The notes under the pieces were generated by a model. The model was not told where the DNA came from, ran no database searches, and saw nothing but the letters and a program-made list of their open reading frames with translations. 64,000 nt of DNA from the NCBI GenBank assembly GCA_024336345.1, contig JANFOG010000016.1:310001-374000 (forward strand), in the 5' to 3' direction. How positions within the stretch are numbered: the first letter of the stretch is position 1; every line of letters starts with the position of its first letter. This document shows positions 22,098-33,247 of this stretch, in pieces. This DNA is from Mariannaea sp. PMI_226. Lineage: Eukaryota; Ascomycota; Sordariomycetes; Hypocreales; Nectriaceae. The translations under genes and the position numbers were made by a program.

Positions 22098-24912
22098 GAT
22101 GGGTGGTTGGTTGGGTTTTGTGTTTGGAGCTGAGGGGGAGTTTGCTGGTGATGCAATGTATTTTCGCAGAGAGATGGGTATGGGAAAAGAAAAAAGAAGT
22201 CGGACACAATGCCAGATGCAATGCCTTTATGTAGTTGCTCGTAGGGAAAACACGAATGGCAAATTTGCCGCGCTTCTCTTTATTAGACGGAGTGGTTGAT
22301 TACGGGATGAGGAATGTCTGACGTTGGATGTCTTACGTGGGCAAAGGGTAAGGTAGGCCAGGACAATTATTAATTATAGAAGAGGGGCTGAGCTTGGGGA
22401 GGGGGGAGGGACCTCTTGGGCTAAAAGGAGGCGTTTCCCGCGATAATTGCGCAATTGGGTAGTTTGCCGCTATGAGAAGCGGACGCTTACAATACTGAGT
22501 ACCAAAAAGAGACGAAAAAAATCCCCAATTGGAAACCCCAAAAAAAGAAATATGCGACACTCCTGAAACCTGCTCACAATTTCAAAACTCCCTGAGGATT
22601 TTTGAAACGTGCTCATAGTTGCCCAAGGCAATGCGATAGGCGATGGGGCATTGAATGAATAAAATTAAGCTTCGCTTTACTTTGTAGATTTAATACGTAG
22701 GTGATGATGTCCTCTTTCATTGATAGATCGGTGAACAAAGCGGAACGGCTCCGGATTGGGTACAGCCCTGACTTACAGGGTCACGTGGAGAGCTACCTAG
22801 TACAATCAATCAATGGCCAAAAGTTTGAGTCTATCAGTGTAGGAACTACTGTGTTCCACACCATGAGGAAATCATTATACATTCTTTGACGCGAGCATTA
22901 GTTACATTTACAAATCAAGTTAATTAGCAGGCATATAAATCTTATATATAAGATGCATAATACCATTTTTCTTTTTCTGTCAGTAATCTCATTTTCAAGT
23001 TATCGCGGAGTGTGTAATGTGAGAAGCCGTAGGTTTAGGGTAGCCCACTTTGAACTAGGTAAGTAGTCTTTGGCAGCGACTTGTCGTCTCTTCATGACTA
23101 ATAAGGATCTCGTCTATCTCATTATCTCAATATCTTGTCTAGTGATCTTAGGTAATTCATTATAGCTAGTATGTAAGCTACAGCTATTAACTACCCTTGC
23201 ATGGCCTACCTAGTTACTATGCTTTTAGTGTAACTTGGTTACTATACAACTTGTATATTATTGGATGAGGTTTTACTGTTCTTTTGGTCACTTCGCGCCG
23301 CCTCCTGCATTACTTGGAGACATACCGGCATCGGATAGAGTAATCGCGACATGTGTCGCTATACTACCTGTCCTGGCTGCTGATGCCGGTGCACCATATT
23401 CTGATTGACACACATCCTCTAGTCAGCCGCTTCCTCGATTCCGGACGAAATAGGCCTCGTGAATAGCCCCCGGAGTCTTTCTGAGGAGCACACTCCCATC
23501 GTTGCATTGTTACCACTGTAAGACAATTTTGGGGTTCCAGTACGATAGTCTCACAGATGTCATTAGTAAATAGTTGCTCAATCTTCTCAGCTCTGGCTGT
23601 GATACCTGGACACTTGCGGGACAAGCTGTCCAGCCAAGAAAAGGTGCTCCTTTCATAGACACAGAAAACACCGTATGGGGAACCTAACCACTCGTACCGT
23701 TTGACCTCTCTTGAACTTGACCGTGCTAGTATGTAGTACGAAGATGCAAACCGGGGACGGATTTCTTGACTGCCTACGGTGACGACGACGGATCTGCATC
23801 TGCCTTCTTGCAGGAAACCCGGGAAAATGATAGCACGACGACTTCTAGCATGTCCTCTTCCATCCCAAGAGTTTACATTTGACCCATGCCTTGGACCTGA
23901 TGTATTCTTTCTAGACCTCGTGATCGCGGCTCTGATAAGCCAGCAACAATTATGAAACATCAATAGCAATATGCCTCAACAGCGACCCTATCCACCAACA
24001 ATCCTGGCGACATAGCTTTCGCACCAACAGTTCACCCTCGACTAACGAAGTGTCAATTTCCAGACTTCTTCTATCGGGATTATGGTCAAGCGTAACTGGA
24101 CAAAACACGGAACCTTAGAGAGTGACGACCGCGACTGCTCAGCACTTTAGTACAGCAACAGCCTGGTCAAGGAAACTAAGGTAAGAAATCAACTCCCTGG
24201 ACTCCAGGTGCTCCTGCTGTCACCACGAGTTAGCAAGTCTCTTCTGCTACCAGCATTCTTAGGACCTTCTCGGCTGCTTCAGTACCTGGTGAGCCTCCTA
24301 CGATTTCTGGCCTTCCAATTTCCCCCCTTTGGTATTAGCTTGGCGTCTACGAGACATTGGGGTGTGCGGGACGTCGAGTGACTGTAGCCAAACGTTTGAC
24401 CTAGGGGCTAGGGATATGCACTGCTCAACTATTGAACTTTTCGGACAACAGAGAGAGGTCACTCTATCAAGGATTTCCGTAGTACCAGTATTGACGACCC
24501 AACGGTAATCAAACCTGGGTGTAAGATGGTCAATTACCTCGTAGCTGTCTCGGAGCCTTTTCAGACCAAATACTACAGTAACAACACAACATTGTGTGAT
24601 ACCATTACTCTATATGATTATGTACTGGCGCGAATGAGGGACGCTTAAAAAGTGGACAATTTGCGTCCACTCTAGTAATTAGAAACTCACGAATGTAACC
24701 TGAGAATCAAACCCATACACTAGCTAGTTAGACGGAGCAGCAATAGACATTTATGAATTTGAATTCCTTTCGGCCTAAAAGTCCAGAGCTACCGCCAGCC
24801 GAGTTAGTATATACCATGAGTCAGATGTTGCCAAAGCGATCATCTTCCACACTGCTAATTCTGATAAGGAGGGGCAGAGCAACATATAATAGGCAAGAAG
24901 GCGTTTAACATA
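22098..24912. other. 2.8-kb gene-poor, partly AT-rich region
   Basis: The DNA between ATX1 and the NLR-like gene has no supported gene. The part from about 22880 to 23290 is visibly AT-rich and includes a 16-bp perfect palindrome at 22939-22954. A minus-strand frame at 23364-23960 (198 codons from an ATG) is open but unrecognised. A small hairpin (AGTGGAC / GTCCACT) lies at 24652-24672. The composition would fit a decayed mobile element, but no diagnostic termini or protein remnants are visible. Confidence 0.45.
22939..22954. repeat. 16-bp perfect palindrome
   Basis: ATCTTATATATAAGAT is its own reverse complement. It sits within the AT-rich part of the gene-poor region. Confidence 0.9.
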
Positions 24913-27900
24913 TTATTGAAACAGACTTGCCGTATCCTTACGCATGTCCTGGCTGGCGAGATATAGTGGCGTCCGTTGATGGTTATCCTTGGCCTCCTTG
25001 TTGGCGCCTGCTTCAATAAGAATTCTAATAACAGACTCCTGCCCAATTAAGGCAGCATGATGTAGTGGCGTCCGTTGATGGTTATCCTTGGCCTCCTTGT
25101 TGGCGCCTGCTTCAATAAGAATTCTAACAACGGACTCCCGCCCAATTAAGGCAGCACGATGTAGTGGCGTCCGTCGAACGTGATCCTTGGCCTCCTTGTT
25201 GGAACCTGCTTCAATAAGAAGTCTGACAACAGACTCCTGACCTTCTGAGGCGGCATGATGTAGTGGCGTCAATTGATTATGATCCTTGGCCTCCTTGTTA
25301 GCGCCTGCTTCAATAAGAAGTCTGACAACAGACTCCTGACCTTCTTTGGCGGCATGACCTAGTGGCGTCCGTTGATGGTTATCCTTGGCCTCTTGATCCG
25401 CGCCCGCTTCGCTGATAAGCTTAGTAAGGTTCTCGTACCCCTTCACTGCAGCCAGATGCAACGGTGTTCGTCCGTCGCTATCTCTCCCATTCACTGCAAG
25501 ATTATTCCGGGTCACGGCTCGACGTAAAGATCGGTAAATCGCCGGATCATGCTCCGGATGACGATAAATATGCTTTGCCCAAAATGACTTGGAGTAGGAG
25601 AGAAAGTGAAAATGACTAGTGGGCTGCGTGTGGAAATATTGCATCTCCCTTATTAGGACTTGGCCCACGTTGGAATTTGACTGCTTCTGGGACTTCAGAA
25701 GTCTTAGTGCTAGTCTTTGAATGCTTGATGGGTCCAAAACGGAGCGGACAACGGCAGTGGGAACTGCTCCATGCTGGATTTGTGGAACCACCCTGTTGGA
25801 GACCTGGGTGTCAGAAACACCATAACTCAAGTATGTAGTGACGATACCAGTCATGGTTTTGTTTGCATCCTTGGCAGTAAAAGTTTGGCCAGAAAAGTCC
25901 TCTGACTCACTGAGCAGGAATTGTTTGACACTATGGTGTACAAGTTTCACTGATAGAGTCTCTTCGTCGACAGTGACCAGACTTCCACAACAAGCCAATG
26001 CTGCATGAATGTCATTGGGCATCCGTGCTAGGTTCCAATCGCTATCTCCGGGAACAACGCTGAGGGCTTCCCGTAACTCGTTCGTTGTGAGAGGACGATA
26101 TGCTGCGGTAATGAGTTCGAGTGTTCGCCTTTGCTCGTCCTCCTCCCCTAACGCCGCCGACTGTTCTAAGATTCGAGAGAAGGTGCTTGGAAGATCTCTT
26201 GGAAGATTATCCAGAGCGTGACGAATATATTCGTCTGTCTTTGCAATGCATAAGGAGTTGATCTGGAGAACCACCCAAAGGAACATGCCTTTGGCTCCCA
26301 CAACTAGGGCCTTTCGAATATCTAGAACTAGAGTAGGGTCTCCTACTCGTAGCTTCCCGAGATCAACTCGTCTCTCTAGTTCACTTTGAATAAACTCTGT
26401 GATGTCGGTATTATCCTCGGGAATAGAAATCACGCTCGGTTTAGCGAAATGTTTAAGGCGCAGTGCTAGAACATTGCCTGCTTCTTGTCTGAACGATAAA
26501 CAAACAAGCAGCGGAAGTATCCCTTGAATCCCCTGCAAGCGGAGAACCACATCTTCTTTTTGGTCTTCATCGCATTCGTCCAGTCCATCCAGGATGAAGT
26601 AAGCTCTGCTGGTAGAGTTGAGGTTGCGTCTTAATAAGGAGAGTATGTCTTTAGAATCAAGGACCAGAGGATCCACAACGCTGGAATTCTCCGACACCAC
26701 CATCGTCACCTCTTGCATCGTGCATAACAGCTGCCGAGCCAAAGAGCCCAGTATCGTACGTGCTTGAAGACTTTCAGATGCGTCGTGCCGGCAAAAAAAG
26801 TAAGCGACTGGCGGGCTGTCCTTCCGATCTAGGTTCAGATCATCAACCATATTGGCCAGCGAGACAGATTTCCCGGATCCGAGCTTGCCTGAGTACAAGA
26901 GTGTACAGGACTCGTTTCTGATTTTCCAATCTTGGTATTCAAGTTGCCGGGCGAACCAACTTGTGTTTCCGTACCTTCGAATTTCCTTCCAGGTCGTCTG
27001 ATGGTCATATGTAGAGCAAGAATCGAGAATGTGGAGACGGTCCTTGAGTACCTTGCGATGTAATTCGGACTTTGAGTGTTTGGTAAGAATCTTGAGGTAA
27101 TGGCTCTGTTCTTGAAGTTGCTGTGCTGTTAGTAAGCTCAACTCTTCCTTGATTGCATTCGCCCATCGATCAAAATCCGACTGATAACTTCTGACGTCAG
27201 GTTCCCCGACGAAGGAGACAAGCCTTTCGAGCATCGATTTTTGCATCAATTTCAGCCAATCATGGCAGATGCGGACAACTACCAGGAAGTATTCGGATAG
27301 GTATGATTGCAGCCTTTTCGAATGTGGGTAAAGCAAGGCCATAGCCTGATGACGAGGCGCCGATCGGCCAACGGTCATGAAGAGTTCGGATAGCTTTTCG
27401 AAATAGCAAGAGCCATTTACAAGCATCTATGTGAACCATTAGCCAAGAAAACATGTCGTCCTGCTGGGGAAACCAACAAGCAACGTCAGCCGCACAAGCG
27501 ACCAGACTCCGCATGCAATCATGTTTTGCGATCCGCCTACTACAATGTCTCCAAGAGCGGCAAACTGTTGGACAGCTTCCAAGACGTTGACTAGGCGTGT
27601 TCCCAAACAACGGCCACCACCGACCTTTCCTGCAACACGGCGGTCGATTTGGGCAGTCAATCGCATAACATCGTTGACATTTGGGGGTGAGTCACGCGAC
27701 CGACGCCTGCCAGAGGAGAAAGCGGCTTTTTGCTCATCAGATAAATCCTCCTCGAATCGAGCAATCGCTTGCGCCAAGCGAACTTCAGGCTTTGATGTTG
27801 CAGCCGTTGTCAGTTGAGTGGACATGACGGCGGTTTGGCTGTACTCTTGTGCTCCTTTTCCGCCGTAGGCCGTTGGCGGGTCGGTCAACTGCCAGGCACG

Positions 27901-27948
27901 GTGTAGTCCGCGGGTGATCAAGAAGGTGAAAGATGTGAGGAGCTGCAT
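24913..27948 (-). CDS. NACHT-ankyrin STAND (NLR-like) protein
   Basis: Exons 27948-27478 and 27426-24913 flank a 51-nt intron (donor GTTGGT, CTAAT branch, CACATAG acceptor) and give 994 aa. The N-terminal part (about 75-200: IDRRVAGKVGGGRCLGTRL, GDIVVGGSQNMIACGVW, then YFEKLSELFMTVGRSAPR) resembles the conserved N-terminal domain of fungal STAND proteins. The NTPase has a Walker A GKLGSGKS (337-344) and a Walker B ILDGLDECDE (435-444). The C-terminus is a row of ankyrin repeats from about residue 810, encoded by five 99-bp units. The last repeat is incomplete (YLASQ then a stop within 12 residues). Proteins of this type act in fungal non-self recognition and programmed cell death. A downstream ATG (MSTQ, near 27825) is an alternative start. 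Family confidence is high; no specific ligand can be named. Confidence 0.9.
24964..25458 (-). repeat. five 99-bp tandem ankyrin-coding repeats
   Basis: Units begin at 24964, 25063, 25162, 25261 and 25360, each exactly 99 bp (33 codons). The first two differ at only four positions by eye, all transitions; the next two are close to them; the fifth is diverged. Each unit encodes one ankyrin repeat (RTPLHHAA, then VRLLIEAGANKEAKD). It is the repeat domain of the NLR-like protein. Confidence 0.95.
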
Positions 27949-28469
27949 TGCGCATGAGGGGTAAATTGTACGTTATAAGGCAAACGAGGACACAACACAG
28001 CCGCAGCAGCTACCGCCCATTCGCTGCGACTCTTGTCAGCCCCAGTACGCCACGTTGCCCTTTTGCATATTCAAGCTCGGAGGAGCCTGGAGTGTTGTGG
28101 GAGGGTAAGGGAGTCAGGTGGACGGATGGGTTATCTGTAATCTCATTAGATGCATGATGCGGGCCAAGGAACCAATATCGTGAGATAATGCACCTTTACA
28201 CACGGAGGAGAGTATCAGATAAAGGAGGAAATATTGTTTTAAGAAATCGAGCGTTGGGATTGAGTTGCACCAAGGCGAGGATGTCAAGGTGCAGCTGAGC
28301 GAAGGTGCATCCATGAGAAGGACCCTTCACTCGTGAGGCTCGAAATCAAGGTTATATAATTTGATTCTCACCAAAACATATAGGATAGAGACAGAGATTT
28401 AACAAACACACCTTCTCTCATTTCCCAATCTCCTAGTTTATTTTTGCTCCTAGCTCGAGCATTGTCTCT
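27949..28469. other. intergenic, NLR 5' side / thiolase 3' side
   Basis: About 520 bp lies between the NLR-like start and the thiolase stop. No ORF of interest. Confidence 0.55.
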
Positions 28470-29913
28470 CTAGAACCTGGCCTGGACCTTCTTCATCGTA
28501 TCCTGTAATGCCCACTCACTCCTCTGCGTCTTACTCCGCACCGACTCAGCCTGTTCCCTGGTGAAGCCTCGCGCCTCAACGGCAGGGTTGTAGCCCAGCC
28601 TGTTTCGCTGCCCAACCATGGTCGAGTTCACCGCTGGAGCAGCGCGTCCGTCCGCGCGCCGGTACACCGTCACCACCACGGCGCCGCCCAGGCCTAGGTT
28701 GTGCTGCAGGCAGTACCGCGTGTTGGGCACTGCCCGGTTATTGGCCCAGCCGCGCAGGTGCCACACGAGCTCTGCACACTGCGCGATGCCCGTCGCCCCT
28801 AGCGGGTGGCCCTTGGAGATGAGTCCGCCTGACGGGTTGACGACGTACTTGCCGCCGTACGTGATGTCGCCGTTGCGGACCAGCTCGTGCGCCTTACCTG
28901 GGTCACAGAGGCCGAGCGCGTCCAGGGCTACCATCTCGTTGGCGCTGAAGCAGTCGTGGAGCTCCACCACCTGCACGTCCCGCGGCGAGATGCCTGCCTC
29001 CTCCGTGGCGACCTTGACAGCCCGCTGGGTCATCTCGAAGCCCATCAGGTCGATAGCGCTGCGGGAGAAGAGACTGGGAGCGTCGGTGGCAAGGCACTGG
29101 CCCGCCACCTCGACTGCCTGCTCGCGGAGATGAGGGCGGGCATCAAGGAAAGCTTGCGACACCAGGATGGCGGCGGCACCGCCGTCGGACGTGGGGCAGC
29201 ACTGAAGCTTGGTGAGAGGCTCGTGGATCATGGGAGCGTTCATGATATCCTCTTGCGAATAGACTTGCTGGAACTGAGAGTAAGGGTTCATGGGGGAGTG
29301 GGCGTGGTTGATGCGAGCAATCTCGGCAAAGTCTTCAGGCTTGGCACCGTATCTGCAGTCGTTGGTGAGCACTCTGACTCTCATGAATGCGAAGTCATAC
29401 GCTTCACGAGACAACTTACTTCTCCATATACTCACGACCGGCGTTGCCAAACATCTGAGCAGCACCAGGCGCATTCGTCACTCCCCTCGTCTCCGCCATC
29501 ATCAAGCCCGTCGTACCCGTGGGTGTCTCCCGATCAGTGAAGAAGCTCTGCAGACTCCCGGGCATCATCTTCTCGAATCCAACAACCATGACGCAGTCCG
29601 CCGCACCGCTCGAGACAAAGGTACGCGCCATGGCCAGACCCGTACTACCCGTGGAGCAGTTGTTGTTGACGTTGTAGATGGGGATCTGGGTCATACCGAA
29701 CTGGTAGAAGACGCGCTGACCGCAGGTGCTGTCGCCATAGCAGTAGCATGCGACGCCCTGGTCGACGTCGTCGTAGTTGATCTGGGCATCGAGGAGGGCC
29801 TTGATGCCGGCTTCGAAGCCGAGTTCTGTGTAGTCGACCTTGCCGCGGGGCTTGATGAACTTGGTCATGCCCACGCCGAGGACGTAGACGGGTGACTTTT
29901 GTTTGCCAGCCAT
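28470..29913 (-). CDS. SCPx-type thiolase (lipid-transfer protein-like)
   Basis: Exons 29913-29420 and 29352-28470 flank a 67-nt intron (GTAAGT donor, CTGCAG acceptor) and give 458 aa. The start MAGKQKSPVYVLGVGMTKF is typical of the sterol-carrier-protein-x thiolase family. The nucleophile is Cys86 in NNNCSTGS. Later motifs are ELHDCFSANE (about 295-304), NPSGGLISKGHPLGATG with the catalytic His at about 347, and HNLGLGGAVVV near the end. SCPx enzymes thiolytically cleave 3-oxoacyl-CoA, including branched and sterol side chains, in peroxisomes. There is no fused SCP2 domain; instead a charged tail of about 60 residues ends in ARF, which resembles a weak PTS1 signal. The enzyme's substrate is inferred only from the family. 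Confidence 0.92.
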
Positions 29914-31373
29914 GGTGAATAATAATGATAATCTATACCACGTGTTTGAGCAGTTGTGATGATAAAAGGTGGTGAGATGCTGACAATAGACTGTATGTAC
30001 TGTCGTATACAGGCTAAACTTGGATGTATTACGAGGGAGGACACTTGCCACTACCACTCAATCATAAGAAACGGATTAGAAGAGTGGTTGATCTGATGAA
30101 GAATCAAATACCTTCAAGAAGAAAAAAACGTCCGAGACAAAAATGATCTAGGATAAGGAGAACGAAAGGGGTTTAAGACAAAAGGAGGAGAGAGCAGCAG
30201 ACTAAAATAAATATATCACGGGCTCATTTACTATTTCGCAACCAAGAAACAGGATATTTTGGCCCGAGCTTGCGGCGAAGCTGGACCAAGTCGGCAATCT
30301 CTGGGTTCGGACACTCGGGATGATCTTTTCTTTTCCAGCCCCGATTTACATCCGGGGCTGACGGCTTCAGTGTGTGTGTATGTATATGGATCTGGGTGCT
30401 GTGTGCGTGCGTTGCGTGTGTGTTGGGTTTCATTTGAAATGCACGTAGGTTTGCTCACTATTTGATTTTACCCCGGCTTTTTCTCTCTGCTATGTGCCAC
30501 ACCCCCCCAGAGTCATGATGCGGGGAAGCTGGCGACGAACCGAGGCCCTTTCTGGGTCTGGGGGAGGGGAGGTTACATAGGGTGTAATCAATTAAAAAAT
30601 AAGCATCGTCCGGTGCAGCAAATGGACTGGGCCAATCTAATAACGTTGCCGAGGCCGATATACATGCTCGATTTGGAAGCTGGGCCTTGACTGGCACGGA
30701 TGATGAGGCTATGGAGTAAATTGCATGTACAGTAGTAGTAGGCGTTTGGTTGGTGCAGTGTTTCTGGAGGCTTGGAGCTTGTGACAGGCGGATCATTCAA
30801 CAGGCCCGTCCGGCAAGCTATAAGTTAGACTAGTTAGTCGGCTTCTGCGTCACTTACATCTGATTTAGGCCCTGGAGAAGTGGAAAATATAGTTACGACA
30901 TCTAGGTCTGTAATTAATGGATTGTGCTTATAGATAAAATATTCAATATACTTGAAATAAATGACGAATTGTTCATGATTTCTAAGCGTACGTATACGCC
31001 GCAGCACGCGAGCTGCAATAACCCGATGGGACATACGGAAGAGATTCGCCTACCGGCCGAGTGACACGGCTCCGTCGATGTATCGGCCGAATGAACCAAT
31101 ATCCCGTCAAAACACCTTGTTATTAGACCGTGATGACAGTGATATAAAAGGACGCCTTCCTGAACCCTTTTTTTACTGATATGATCATTATTTCAAACAT
31201 CTCAAGAAGAATAACTAAACTGAACCGACTCTTTCACCGTCTCTTTTGCTCATTCCATCAACTCACGTCAGCTGAGCCATCACATCACCACTCACCCCAT
31301 TGCCAATACTACAGAAACAAACACATCCGTATTTCTTTCACCAAATCTTCTTTCTTTTTTTACCTCTCAAAAT
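29914..31373. other. divergent intergenic region thiolase/reductase
   Basis: About 1.5 kb lies between divergent genes. It contains a GT-rich tract near 30370-30425 and AT-rich DNA near 30880-30970. A TATAAAAG word lies near the reductase gene. No coding content supported. Confidence 0.55.
31143..31150 (+). promoter_or_regulatory. TATA-like element upstream of reductase
   Basis: TATAAAAG lies about 225 bp before the start codon of the NAD(P)-binding reductase gene. A T/C-rich tract follows nearer the ATG. It is a candidate only. Confidence 0.4.
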
Positions 31374-32069
31374 ATGCATATTCTGGTTCTCGGTGCCACC
31401 GGCCGTAACGGCCAGCTCATCGTCAACTCCGCTCTGTCCCGCAACCACACCGTCACGGCCCTCGTTCGCGACCCATCCAAGGCGGTCCTCCAGCAGCACC
31501 CCAACCTCCATCTCGTCCGCGGCTCTCCCACGTCTCAATCGGACATCGAATCCGCTTTGCAGTCCTCCTCTTCGGCCCCAATCAATGCCGTGATATTCGC
31601 CCTTGGCCACCGCCGCCTCAGTGGATCGCCCTTCTCGGCCCCGGCACCAGACTGCCCACACGATCTGATGGAAACAAGCGCCAAGGCCCTCATCGCTGCC
31701 ATACGGGCCTGCTCTACACTTCCTACGCAACCAAAACTCATCATAAACTCCTCACAGGGCGTTGGGGAATCGTGGAACTCCATGGCCCTCCCCATCAAGT
31801 TCATCTTCAGCCACGCAACAGCCATGAAGATGGGTCTCAAGGATCACGAACGCATGGACGCAGTTGTGCGGGAGAGTGGCATGCCATTTGTACTTGGCCG
31901 ACCAACAGTTCTCAAGGAAGGCGAGCCAAAACCAGTCCGCGCTTGGCCCGACGACGGAAACGGGATGCCTTGGATGCCTTCCATCACACGGGAGAGTCTT
32001 GCCGAATGGTTGGTGGATGCCGTGGAGAGGGATGATTGGGATGGAATGTCACCTGTGATTACCAACTAA
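31374..32069 (+). CDS. NAD(P)-binding atypical SDR (NmrA-like)
   Basis: An intronless 231-aa ORF. It opens with MHILVLGATGRNGQLIV, the GxTGxxG dinucleotide-binding loop of atypical short-chain dehydrogenases, followed by LVRDPSK, where the arginine usually contacts NADP. INAVIFALG and PKLIINSSQGVG are later strands of the fold. The C-terminal part has FVLGRPTVLKEGE and SRESLAEW-like ITRESLAEWLVDA, as in NAD(P)H-binding/NmrA-like proteins such as biliverdin-reductase-B relatives. No YxxxK catalytic pair is seen, so it may be a sensor or an atypical reductase. It is transcribed divergently from the thiolase. Substrate unknown. Confidence 0.88.
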   Translation: MHILVLGATGRNGQLIVNSALSRNHTVTALVRDPSKAVLQQHPNLHLVRGSPTSQSDIESALQSSSSAPINAVIFALGHRRLSGSPFSAPAPDCPHDLMETSAKALIAAIRACSTLPTQPKLIINSSQGVGESWNSMALPIKFIFSHATAMKMGLKDHERMDAVVRESGMPFVLGRPTVLKEGEPKPVRAWPDDGNGMPWMPSITRESLAEWLVDAVERDDWDGMSPVITN

Positions 32070-33247
32070 AAGGATGGGTTATGCGGATGTATTATTATCT
32101 GGACTATTCCTTGTAGAATAGCAACAGTAGGGGCCATATGTATCTAAATTTTTGACAAATTGGCTTAGTTGAGCGACGAATACGGCCGTATCTTGAGATT
32201 CTGAATACGTGCCAAATCGTCCGTTATTTTTGACCGTATCTGCCCTTATGAAATATATCAGTGTGCTAAACCAAAGACTCAATCATGTCTCCAATAGCCA
32301 CTGTCGCGGTCGAGTGTAGATGTAACGACATACTGCAAGGCCCATTCAGGCCAACCACAAACAATTTCCTGTCTGTGCAAAGAAACTGAGTAGCATCATG
32401 CACCCAAGGAGTTTCCAAGCAGTAATAGCACTATTAGTAGATGTTGCTGCATAGCTCAGCACAATTAATCCCAATCGCTAGATTTCTTCTTCTGGTAGAA
32501 ATATGGCTTCCAAAATACTCGAGAGCTTATGAGCTCGCCGATAATGCCAAAAAAATGTCACCGCTGCCATAACGCAAAGGGACCCAATCAACTTCTTAGT
32601 CTCGCCAGAGTTTATATTAAAACTCATGTTGCCATGACATCCTGGTCTACCTTACCTTAACTGAGTTAACATGGTTGTGCATATCCATAATGGTAAAGGA
32701 AACACGTACACATCTTAGAAAGAAAACAATAGAACCACACCTGGACTTTTCTAGTCTTTGAGCGCCCACCCTAAGAAGAAACATACTGTACTCATCTCGA
32801 GTAGAGGTATATATGTAGAAGGACAAGATCAAAGCAAATTCATCCTAGTCAAGGGAACCTTCCACGATGACTGCAAGAATTACCAAAAGAAAAAGAAAAG
32901 AAATAGAAAAAAAAACAACAGAAAAATATCCGTTCTCTCAAAATCTTGTCCAACGCCCCGCTGTGAATCTTTTGGAGTTGGCAGCCTTATACCTGCCCTT
33001 GCTGCTACAAAAGGAGAAACCAGCATTTGTTCCCATGGCCATTGTGGCTCGCCCGTCTACATAATTGCTACCGCCAAGTACAAAAGAAAGGAGTGAAAAT
33101 GGTAGATAGGAAATGAGCAAGGTGTTTGGTCTCTCACAATATTAGAGACAATTACCAGCATCGCCCTTTTTTTTCTAAATAGAAGAAAAATGATGACGGC
33201 TTTCTTGATTCCAGATCATCACAAGCGTCAGGGAAAGAATTGGCTCA
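32070..33247. other. intergenic, convergent 3' regions
   Basis: About 1.2 kb lies between convergent genes. An A-rich purine tract runs near 32885-32925. A 112-codon plus-strand frame over it is low complexity and not called. Confidence 0.55.

Noticed and set aside
24652..24672. Short hairpin AGTGGAC / GTCCACT as a possible transposon terminus
   Set aside because: No partner terminal repeat or target duplication was found at a plausible distance; the arms are only 7 bp.
28887..29540. 217-codon plus-strand frame over the thiolase
   Set aside because: It is an antisense shadow of the GC-rich thiolase exon and crosses its intron.
32758..33096. 112-codon plus-strand frame
   Set aside because: It is lysine-rich only because it crosses an A-rich tract, and it lies in a 3' intergenic region.
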